NCBI GenBank assembly: GCA_964649415.1
Contig: CAZYSK010000061.1
Span: 1-34,887, forward strand
Direction of reading: 5' to 3'
Origin: CAZYSK01 sp964649415
GTDB lineage: Bacteria; Chloroflexota; Anaerolineae; B4-G1
DNA length: 34,887 nt
Part shown: piece after piece, positions 13,687 to 21,578 of the stretch
How the letters are laid out: every line of letters starts with the position of its first letter
How positions within the stretch are numbered: the first letter of the stretch is position 1
The notes under the pieces: generated by a model
What the model was told of the DNA's origin: nothing
Seen by the model: the letters and a program-made list of their open reading frames with translations, nothing else
Databases searched by the model: none
Made by a program: the position numbers and the translations under genes

Positions 13687-13969
13687 ATCCCGCTAGAATC
13701 CACCCTCTGCAAAACGCCCCTTGCTGACCACAACAGGTGTACCGATCACGTGATCAGCAGCCTCATGGTACAAGACGGCGGTGACGAGCGGGTATAGGAC
13801 AAGTTTAATAAATCCTTAAGGAACACGATCTGCAAGCCGAAACAGCCCCATCCGGGACACACAGCGGGAGGATTACCGTCACAGATCCCCCCGCTGTGTC
13901 GCCGCCCCACTGCTGGGACCGGATTGGCCCTTGTCCGCGGACGCGTCGTATCCGCGACTGCCGCCAACA
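13687..13969. other. Intergenic region with a 10-bp inverted repeat
   Basis: No convincing gene is seen. ACACAGCGGG (13859-13868) pairs with CCCGCTGTGT (13890-13899), about 70 nt after the stop of the 2511-aa gene on the - strand. A small palindrome TCCTTAAGGA lies at 13813-13822. The stretch 13687-13800 shows nothing recognisable. Confidence 0.6.
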
Positions 13970-16900
13970 CTATGGCCGAGGCGGCAAACGATCAGCCTCG
14001 ATCCCCGGGTCCCCGAGTCCCCCTGTATCCATGTCTCCAGAACTCTCCGGCACACCGCCCGCAACACTCGTCAGGTACACGGGACCACTGATGTTGTTGT
14101 AGGCTCCACCGGCGATCTCGTGGCTCTCCAGCACCGCCCCGTGAGTCGTACCGGCGTTGGCCGAATCCACCTGCACGTAGATCGGCACGCCTGCTGCGAA
14201 GGACCCGGAGAAGCTGCTGTAGTCCGAGCGGTAGTAGGCATCTCCGTGCACCAGCGCCAACTCCTCCCCTGGCTCCAGCGGCAGCGCAGCGCCGTTCACT
14301 CCCCAGGCCATCCCCTCGCTACACAACGCATCCCAGGTCTGATTTGCGCCCGTCGGCACCGGGTGCGGGTTCACGTACAGGTCCACCCAGAACGGCGTGT
14401 CCGCCGTCACCGCCACCTGTCCCTGGTTCTTGATCACCACCTGCACACCGACACCTTCACTAAGGCGCCATTCCGATGGCGCGCTGTCAGACGCGACAAC
14501 AACGCGATCCACTACCAGGTCGGGAGCAAGAGGGATGGATCTACCCGAGACCAAGGGCAGATAGACCGTGCTGCCCTCCGGAGCAGGCGCGGGCTCGACG
14601 CGAATGCCGGCAGCAGCCTGGTCGTCCTCACTTGCCACGCCGTTGCCCGGCGTCGAATCCGGGTCATACTGGTCAGCGGCCCGCACTTGAGCCGTGTTGG
14701 TGAAGCTGCCCGAGGTCTCGGCCACCGCGGCGATGACCAGTGTAGCCTCTTCCCCGCTGACCAACGACACCACGGACCACACGCCCGCGCTGTAGCTCCC
14801 CAGATCTGCGGACGCCGAGACCAGGCTCAGTCCGACCGGCAGCGCATCCTCTACCTCGACACCCGTCGCCGCGTCCGGCCCGGCGTTGGAGAGCACGACG
14901 GTGAACACGACCTCCTCTCCCACGTTCGGTTGATCGTTGTCCACCTCCTTGCTCAGCGATAGGTCCGCCTCCTGCGTCGTGAGGCTCGCCGACGCCTGGT
15001 CGTCCTCACTTGCCACGCCGTTGCCCGGCGTCGAATCCGGGTCGTGCTGGTCGGCAGCGCGCACCTGCGCCGTGTTGACGAAGCTGCCTGCCTGATCAAC
15101 CGTCGCGGTGATCGTCAGCGTCGCCTCCTCCCCGCCGGGCAGCAGCCCTACAGACCACACCCCCGCGCCGTAGGTTCCCCGATCCGCAGACGCCGCAACC
15201 AGGCTCAGCCCGACCGGCAGCGCATCCTCCACCTCGACACCCGTCGCCGCGTCTGGCCCGGCGTTGGAGAGTCCGACGGTGAACACGACGTCATCCCCTA
15301 CATCCAGGTGATCATCGTCCACTTCCTTGCTCAGCGATAGGTCCGCCTGTTGTGTCGTGAGACTCGCCGACGACTGATCGTCCTCACCCGCCAGGCTGTT
15401 GCCCGGCGTCGAGTCGGGATCATACTGCTCGGCGGTGCGCACCTGCGCCGTGTTCGTGAAGCTGCCTGCCTGATCAACCGTCGCGGTGACGGACAGCGTC
15501 GCCTCCGCCCCACCAGGCAGCAGCCCTACGGACCATACCCCTGCACTATAGCTCCCCTGGTCCGCGGACGCCGAGACCAGGCTCAGGCCGCCCGGCAGTG
15601 CATCCACCACCTCGACGCCCGTCGCCACGTCCGGCCCAGCGTTGGCGAGCACGACGGTGAACACGACATCATCACCCACGTTCGGGCGCTCGTCGTCCAC
15701 CTCCTTGCTCAGCGATAGGTCAGCCTGCTGCGTCGTGAGGCTCACCGACGACTGATCGTCCTCGCCCGCCAGGCTGTTGCCCGGCGTCGAATCCGGGTCG
15801 TGCTGATCGGCAGCGCGCACCTGCGCCGTGTTCGTGAAGCTGCCCCAGTTCTCAACCGTCGCCGTGATGGACAACGTCGCTTCCTCCCCGCCGGGTAACA
15901 ACCCCACAGACCACACCCCCGCGCCGTAGGTTCCCCGATCCGCGGACGCCGCAACCAGGCCCAGTTCGCCCGGCAGCGCATCCGCCACCTCGATGCCCGT
16001 CGCCGTGTCTGGTCCGCCGTTGGAGAGTACGATGGTGAACACGACATCATCCCCCACGTTGGGACGCTCGTCGTCCACCTCCTTGGCCAGCGATAGGTCC
16101 GCTTCCGGTGTCGAGAGGCCCACCGACGCCTGGTCGTCCTCGCCCGCCAGGCTGTTGCCGGGCGTCGAGTCGGGATCATACTGATCCGCGGTGCGCACCT
16201 GCGCCGTGTTGGTGAAGCTGCCCCAGTCCTCGACCGTCGCCGTGATCGTCAGCGTCGCCTCCGCGTCGGCGGGCAGCAGCCCTATGGACCACACCCCTTC
16301 GCTGTAGCTCCCTAGATCCGCGGACGCCGAGACCAGGCTCAGTTCGCCCGGCAGTGCATCCTCCACCTGGACGCCCGTCGCCGCGCCTGGCCCGCCGTTG
16401 GAGAGTCCGACGGTGAACACGACTTCGTCTCCCACACCCACACTGTCGTCGTCCACCTCCTTGCTCAGCGAGAGATCGGCCTCCGGCGAGATCGCAAACG
16501 AACCCGGGTCGCCCTGGTTGCTGGACTCCGCGGCGACCCACGCGGCACCTCGGGCAACGTCAGACAGCCTCACCTCATCGATGATCCCATCGAAGAACTG
16601 CCTGTTGTCGGCCCCCTCAATGCCTCCGTCAGCGATGGATCCGCCAATCGCGGTTGGAAGGGCATTCGATATGCTGCCATAGTCCCCCACGGAGACGGTA
16701 CCATCAACACCGCCGTTGACATAGAACTGCAGCCTGTCGTCGGCTTCGTACACCATGACCACGTGGTACCACTGATCGTAACTGTAGGTAGTCGCCCCGT
16801 CGTAGGCCTTGTAGTCGCCAGAAGCGTCGTCTATGCAGGCATCCCTGAGCCTCCATTGGGTATTGGCGTCCGCAATCTTGAACTGCCACCCAGCGTATTG

Positions 16901-19900
16901 TCCACCCGGGCCTGTTCCCCTGTTGTTGACGATCCTCGCGCCACCGCTGTCCGGAACAGAGTTAGGATAGATCCAGGCCTCGGCGGTGAAGCTTCCTTCG
17001 CCGAACTGGAGGCTGTCGTCGTCTGGCACTCTGATATAATCGCCCGTCCCGTCGAAATCATCGGCCCCGTCTATCTTTCCAGGCGCGTTCTGGTCCGTTA
17101 CAAAAACGGTCGTTCCGTGGTTTGCATAGGCCGTTGAATCGAAATGCGCCCCGGATGCCTCCTCGAGGTGCTGCACCATCACGAAGCCGTTGTCCCACAC
17201 ACCCTCAACGTTTTCCTGGTTGCTTGCACCGGCATTCCCGTAGTACATATACAGCACAGTGTCCTGTGTTGAAGACAAGAACGGCACCTTGACCCAGGCC
17301 AGCAACCTCCCACTCCCATCGTCATAGCGCTCTATCTCGTGATCGAGTTTGGCCCCAAAGGGGTCCGCAAACAGGATATCGTCGCCATCGTCCTGCGCGT
17401 GGAAGGCAAGCCCTTCATCCGTAAGGTCGATCAACACCGGGAAGTCGGTCAGATCATCGTTCACCTGCGTGTGGCCAATGACGATCATCCTCCGACCCAG
17501 CCAGCTATCGTCATACCACTTCGGCAGCAGGGTTACCTCTCTCTCAACGCCCCAGGCGGACTGATTGTCAGACTGCGACAGTCTGATGTTCCAGTCCATC
17601 GTTTGCGGCACAGCATAGCCTGTGAAGTCAAACTCGATGCTGTTGACCACACCTTCCACGATAGGGCTGTCGTTCTCCTTGACCAGCCGCCACGACGTTT
17701 CGGTCAGCCCCAGGCTGGTCAACGCATTGGGGACATATCCGGTATGGTGCACATCTGCGTGAAGCGGATAGTAGTCCACAAACTCCCCATCCCCAATATG
17801 GAAGATGTCCAGCGAATTGCCACCCTGAGAGGCGTAGCCGCCGCCCACCGCAACGTACCCCCCGCTCAACGCGGGCGGGAAACACCAGTAGCCCCTGTTG
17901 CCACCTGCACTGACCTTCGCCAGGACTGCACCGGTGGTCGCATCCAGCACGTAGAGATAGTCTGTGCTGGCATTGTTGTCCGTCTTGAATATCAAGTAGT
18001 TGCCTGAGGCCGTTATCGGTCTGGCGAACTTGTCCGTACCGTCGCCGTGACTCACCCAAGCCAAACTGCCATCGTTGACGTGAAGGGCATACACGCTTCC
18101 CGGCACCAGCAGATTCACGCCAGAATCCGAGTATCCCGTCGCACCCGTGACATAGACCAGTCCCGTATTGGGATTGTAGGTAGCAACAGCCCGCACTGTT
18201 TCACCCGTCCAGGTCCAGACGATGGTACCATCAAAACCAACGGCGTAGGTGTATTCCTGCGGGAAGGTCGTGAATATGGTGAGATACTGCTCCGAGTGGG
18301 CGTCATTGACGAGTATAGGCCCTCCCCGCGTCTCCCTTCCGCCGTGCGCCACGATCGGAATGCTCCACGTCTCTGTGAAGGTCGTCAGGTCAATGGCGTA
18401 GTAGTGACTGTCTCCCAAGGCATATAGACGGTCGTTTTCGTAGTCCACAAGCATGTGGGCCTTCAGACGGTTGCTTCCGCCGCTCTCAAGCGCCAGACTG
18501 TCCACCTCCGTGCCGGAAAGCATGTCTATCTTGTGAATGACAAAATCACCCGACTGTACGTAGATGTGGCCATCGTACACCTCCATGGAGTTGGCAGTTG
18601 TGGAATACCCACCGCCTGGGCCAACCGATATCTCCCAGACGACGGTTTCCGTCACCTCATTCCAGGCCATCATCCTGCCGTCCGTGGTCATGCCATAGAT
18701 GACGTCCCCTTCTATGACCACAGACGTATTCGTATGGTTGCTCCCCCCAAACACGGGGCTCTGCTTCAGGATATTGCCCTCCGGGAAATCCCTGACCACG
18801 ATCCGGCAGCCGTGGCCTGTCCCCTCACTTTGGTACATCTTGCCATTCTTGATCACGGCCCGCTGGGGCGCATAGGTGTCATCCGAGTAGACAACCTCCC
18901 CGTCGCTCGTCTCTGTCACGTTCAGCCACAGCTCCGCGCGCGAACACCCTCCCGAAGACTGGCACTGAGGGACGAAGCTAAACGTCGCCGGCACTTCCTC
19001 GGCCGCTCCATCAGCAGGAGAAACCAGCGTCACGGTCGGTGCTGGATAGGTCTCGCTGGGCTCCTGGGATATGCCGTAGAACGAGCCCGGATCGCTCTGA
19101 TTGTTGTAACTGGTCGCCATCCAAGCAGCGCTCCTGACAACCTTGGAGACCCGAACCTCGTCGAGCACCCCATCCATCGAGGCGCTCTCAGACCGGTCCG
19201 TCCCGATCTTGTACGTGTCATCCACCCGGTTCCAATTCTCGCTCGCATAAGCCGCTATGCTGGCCGAGTGTACGGCCACACCGTCCACCCAGAACTCCAT
19301 GTCACCGTCCCGATCGGCAGTCAGGCCAACATAGTGCCAATCCGTGTCGCCAATGGGATCGCTAGCAGATTGGATATCAGCCGTGTTACCCGGAGACAGG
19401 AACCTCAGATCATCGAAGTTCTGCCACACGATTCCAAAGTAGATCCCGTTGGTCGCGCTGGAGCCCGAAGAGAAGAAGCCCTGAACATCTTCGGCATCGT
19501 CTCTGTTGACCCACAGCGAGATGCTGAAATCTTGGCCCGGTCCAAAGACATCCATGGAGGAATCTGTCCCGACGTCAACCAGATCACCACTGCCGAGAAA
19601 CTCATCGGCGCCATCGATCTTTCCGGCGACATCCTGGGACGCTAGGCCGTGCGGCACGCCGTCATTGCTGTAGCTCGTGCTATCATAGTGCGTTCCATCC
19701 GTTTCATCCAGGTGCTGGACCATCACGAAGTCGCTGTCCCAGACCGCCTCCGCGTTTTCCTGGCTGACGGCCTCGCTGTTTCCGTAGTACATATAGAGCA
19801 GGGTGTCCTCTGTCGAGGAAAGACTTGGAACGCGCACCCATGCGACCAGCGCTCCCGTCGCAGACGTGTAGCTCTCAATCTCGTGGTCTAGCTGCGTTCC

Positions 19901-21505
19901 ATCGTAGTCGGTGAACACGACATCGCCCGCGTCATCCTTCACGAACGAGGCCAGGCTTCCGTCATCGATCTCGATCAGAAGCGGGAAGTCAGCCAGGTCG
20001 TCCATCACCCTCGTGTGATCCACGCGAATCACCTTTCTGTACGACCAATCGCTGTTCCACCATGGCCCTGGCGGCCTTTCCGTTGTGAAACTGTATGACT
20101 GGTTTGTCACGTCCGTTCCATCCGTAGCGCTGATGGTCCACGTGTACGTCGTCGCGTGTGCCAACCCCGAGATCGCGACAGTGTGTGTCCCGTCGCCGAC
20201 TCCGGTCGCCGAACCGGAGCCGATGTCGGGCGTGGTGGTGACCGTGTAGTCCATGGGTTCACCATCGGGGTCGTACAGATCGAAGCTCAGTTGGGCCAGG
20301 GAAACGCTGACACCCATAGCATCGTCAGCGGGCACGGGGTTGGAGATCTCGGGGGGACCGCTGGACAGCTCCAATTCACCCACGCTGTAGAACGTGCTTG
20401 GGTCACTCTGATTCGCGTAGCTGGTCAAGACCCATCCCGCGCTCCGCGCGGTCGTCGATAGCCTCACTTCATCGATGATGCCATCAAAGAACTGCCTGTT
20501 ATTGGCACCCTCGACCCCTTGATGCGCAATGGAACCGCCGATCGCGGTTGGCAGGTTGTTCGTCAGACTGCCGTACGAGCCGACCGACAGAGTACCGTCC
20601 GAAGCACCATTGACATAATATGCCAGCTCATTGTCGGCATCATAGACCATGACCACCCGATACCATTGATTGTAACCGTAGGTGGTTGTTCCATCGTAGG
20701 CCTGATAGTTGCCGGTCGCGTCGTCGATTCCCGCATCGCTGAGGTACCATCCCCCCGCCGTGTTCTTGATCTTGAGCTGATACCCCCTGTAGCTCCCGCC
20801 CGCGCCCGTTCCCCTGTTGTTGACGACCCTCGCGCCACCCGAATCAGGGATCGAATGCGGGTATATCCAGGCTTCTGCGGTGAAGCTTCCCTCACCAAAC
20901 TGCAGACTGGCATCGTTGGGCACCCGGATATAGTCATCCGTTCCATCAAACTCGTCGGCGCCGTTCACCCAGCCCGTCGCGTCCTGATCGGTCACCAGTA
21001 CGGTAGTCCCGTCATTGTGGTTTGAAGTCGAATCATGATGCGTTCCAGCACTCTCCTCCAGGTGCTGCACCATCACGTAGTCGCCGTTCCAGGTTCCCTC
21101 TACGTCCTCCTGGTTGGCCGCTGTATCGTTCCCGAAGTACATGTAGAAGGTCGTGTCCTCGGTTGAAGACAAGCTCGGGACATTGACCCAGGCGATCAAC
21201 CTGCCGGTGGCGCCATCGAAGTACTCAATCTCGTGACTGAGCTTGTTGTCACTGGCATCGGCAAACAGGATGTCATCACCGTCGTCCTGGGCGCTCGAAG
21301 CCAGGTCACCGTCAGAATCGAGACTGACCAACACCGGAAAACCCGTAAGATCGGCTTCCACCTTGGTGTGATCGATGGTTATCCCCTTGCGACACACCCA
21401 ATCCTCGTCATACCAGGCTAGCGTCGTTCTGGGAGGAAAGAATAGCACGACGAGTACACACACCAACCCCAACGTAAGAGCTTTCCTAAGATACAACCGT
21501 GACAT
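13970..21505 (-). CDS. Giant exported surface protein (3x DUF2341-LamG, beta-propeller, 5x DUF11, CARDB-like)
   Basis: Secreted protein of 2511 aa. ATG 21505 is favoured because GGAGGT lies 5 nt upstream; the ATG three bases earlier is too close and an in-frame ATG at 21559 lacks a site. Order: signal peptide 1-30; DUF2341 plus LamG-like fold at about 31-375; fibronectin-like domain 385-477; second DUF2341-LamG 482-815; PQQ-like beta-propeller about 870-1240; third DUF2341-LamG 1329-1672, very similar to the first; five 126-aa DUF11 repeats about 1675-2304; VYLPLV at 2314; CARDB-like domain to about 2478; acidic/Gly linker; RLPPRP end. Residues 2341-2352 (SAPSEWRLSEGV) come from a family 1 repeat and interrupt a motif that is continuous in both paralogues. 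Likely a surface adhesin, stalk or matrix component; LamG modules suggest glycan binding. No enzyme site seen. Confidence 0.87.
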   Translation of the reverse strand: MSRLYLRKALTLGLVCVLVVLFFPPRTTLAWYDEDWVCRKGITIDHTKVEADLTGFPVLVSLDSDGDLASSAQDDGDDILFADASDNKLSHEIEYFDGATGRLIAWVNVPSLSSTEDTTFYMYFGNDTAANQEDVEGTWNGDYVMVQHLEESAGTHHDSTSNHNDGTTVLVTDQDATGWVNGADEFDGTDDYIRVPNDASLQFGEGSFTAEAWIYPHSIPDSGGARVVNNRGTGAGGSYRGYQLKIKNTAGGWYLSDAGIDDATGNYQAYDGTTTYGYNQWYRVVMVYDADNELAYYVNGASDGTLSVGSYGSLTNNLPTAIGGSIAHQGVEGANNRQFFDGIIDEVRLSTTARSAGWVLTSYANQSDPSTFYSVGELELSSGPPEISNPVPADDAMGVSVSLAQLSFDLYDPDGEPMDYTVTTTPDIGSGSATGVGDGTHTVAISGLAHATTYTWTISATDGTDVTNQSYSFTTERPPGPWWNSDWSYRKVIRVDHTRVMDDLADFPLLIEIDDGSLASFVKDDAGDVVFTDYDGTQLDHEIESYTSATGALVAWVRVPSLSSTEDTLLYMYYGNSEAVSQENAEAVWDSDFVMVQHLDETDGTHYDSTSYSNDGVPHGLASQDVAGKIDGADEFLGSGDLVDVGTDSSMDVFGPGQDFSISLWVNRDDAEDVQGFFSSGSSATNGIYFGIVWQNFDDLRFLSPGNTADIQSASDPIGDTDWHYVGLTADRDGDMEFWVDGVAVHSASIAAYASENWNRVDDTYKIGTDRSESASMDGVLDEVRVSKVVRSAAWMATSYNNQSDPGSFYGISQEPSETYPAPTVTLVSPADGAAEEVPATFSFVPQCQSSGGCSRAELWLNVTETSDGEVVYSDDTYAPQRAVIKNGKMYQSEGTGHGCRIVVRDFPEGNILKQSPVFGGSNHTNTSVVIEGDVIYGMTTDGRMMAWNEVTETVVWEISVGPGGGYSTTANSMEVYDGHIYVQSGDFVIHKIDMLSGTEVDSLALESGGSNRLKAHMLVDYENDRLYALGDSHYYAIDLTTFTETWSIPIVAHGGRETRGGPILVNDAHSEQYLTIFTTFPQEYTYAVGFDGTIVWTWTGETVRAVATYNPNTGLVYVTGATGYSDSGVNLLVPGSVYALHVNDGSLAWVSHGDGTDKFARPITASGNYLIFKTDNNASTDYLYVLDATTGAVLAKVSAGGNRGYWCFPPALSGGYVAVGGGYASQGGNSLDIFHIGDGEFVDYYPLHADVHHTGYVPNALTSLGLTETSWRLVKENDSPIVEGVVNSIEFDFTGYAVPQTMDWNIRLSQSDNQSAWGVEREVTLLPKWYDDSWLGRRMIVIGHTQVNDDLTDFPVLIDLTDEGLAFHAQDDGDDILFADPFGAKLDHEIERYDDGSGRLLAWVKVPFLSSTQDTVLYMYYGNAGASNQENVEGVWDNGFVMVQHLEEASGAHFDSTAYANHGTTVFVTDQNAPGKIDGADDFDGTGDYIRVPDDDSLQFGEGSFTAEAWIYPNSVPDSGGARIVNNRGTGPGGQYAGWQFKIADANTQWRLRDACIDDASGDYKAYDGATTYSYDQWYHVVMVYEADDRLQFYVNGGVDGTVSVGDYGSISNALPTAIGGSIADGGIEGADNRQFFDGIIDEVRLSDVARGAAWVAAESSNQGDPGSFAISPEADLSLSKEVDDDSVGVGDEVVFTVGLSNGGPGAATGVQVEDALPGELSLVSASADLGSYSEGVWSIGLLPADAEATLTITATVEDWGSFTNTAQVRTADQYDPDSTPGNSLAGEDDQASVGLSTPEADLSLAKEVDDERPNVGDDVVFTIVLSNGGPDTATGIEVADALPGELGLVAASADRGTYGAGVWSVGLLPGGEEATLSITATVENWGSFTNTAQVRAADQHDPDSTPGNSLAGEDDQSSVSLTTQQADLSLSKEVDDERPNVGDDVVFTVVLANAGPDVATGVEVVDALPGGLSLVSASADQGSYSAGVWSVGLLPGGAEATLSVTATVDQAGSFTNTAQVRTAEQYDPDSTPGNSLAGEDDQSSASLTTQQADLSLSKEVDDDHLDVGDDVVFTVGLSNAGPDAATGVEVEDALPVGLSLVAASADRGTYGAGVWSVGLLPGGEEATLTITATVDQAGSFVNTAQVRAADQHDPDSTPGNGVASEDDQASASLTTQEADLSLSKEVDNDQPNVGEEVVFTVVLSNAGPDAATGVEVEDALPVGLSLVSASADLGSYSAGVWSVVSLVSGEEATLVIAAVAETSGSFTNTAQVRAADQYDPDSTPGNGVASEDDQAAAGIRVEPAPAPEGSTVYLPLVSGRSIPLAPDLVVDRVVVASDSAPSEWRLSEGVGVQVVIKNQGQVAVTADTPFWVDLYVNPHPVPTGANQTWDALCSEGMAWGVNGAALPLEPGEELALVHGDAYYRSDYSSFSGSFAAGVPIYVQVDSANAGTTHGAVLESHEIAGGAYNNISGPVYLTSVAGGVPESSGDMDTGGLGDPGIEADRLPPRP
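14076..14440 (-). repeat. Near-identical C-terminal module, copy A (copy B at 21679-22043)
   Basis: About 365 bp encoding the CARDB-like domain (PFWVDLYVNPHP to NNISGPVY) match 21679-22043 with only about a dozen differences by eye, several of them silent. The third paralogue (991 aa) is clearly more diverged. This points to recent duplication or gene conversion between the two largest genes. Confidence 0.9.
14450..14485 (-). repeat. In-frame family 1 repeat unit in the 2511-aa protein
   Basis: A single 36-bp unit with the core palindrome at 14464-14483. It encodes SAPSEWRLSEGV between Asp and GVQVVIKNQG. The paralogues read SDGVEVVIKNQG and GDGVQVVIKNQG without it, so the insertion is exactly 12 codons. 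It is read in the opposite orientation to the copies in the flavoprotein gene. Confidence 0.95.
14594..16483 (-). repeat. Five tandem 378-bp DUF11 coding repeats
   Basis: A CCACCTCCTTGCTCAGCGAT-type segment recurs at 14941, 15319, 15697, 16075 and 16453, exactly 378 bp apart (126 codons). Units are highly similar at DNA level. Each encodes ADLSLSKEVDD, VVFTVxLSNxGPDxATG and SFTNTAQVRxADQxDPDSTPGN. Such identity allows copy-number change by recombination. Confidence 0.95.
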
Positions 21506-21530
21506 CATCGACCTCCACACGAAGAGTAAT

Positions 21531-21561
21531 AGGTGCCAGGCCCTTGAAGCACCTGGCACCT
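21531..21561. terminator. 10-bp inverted repeat between the two largest genes
   Basis: AGGTGCCAGG (21531-21540) pairs with CCTGGCACCT (21552-21561) around an 11-nt loop. It begins 17 nt after the 2694-aa stop and ends 26 nt before the 2511-aa start. There is no U tract, so partial termination or mRNA protection is more likely than strong termination. Confidence 0.6.
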
Positions 21562-21578
21562 TGAACTACCTACAGATC

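Noticed and set aside
13859..13899. Riboswitch (c-di-GMP or other) in the 13687-13969 interval
   Set aside because: Only a simple 10-bp inverted repeat is seen, with no conserved riboswitch core recognised, and it lies downstream of a gene.
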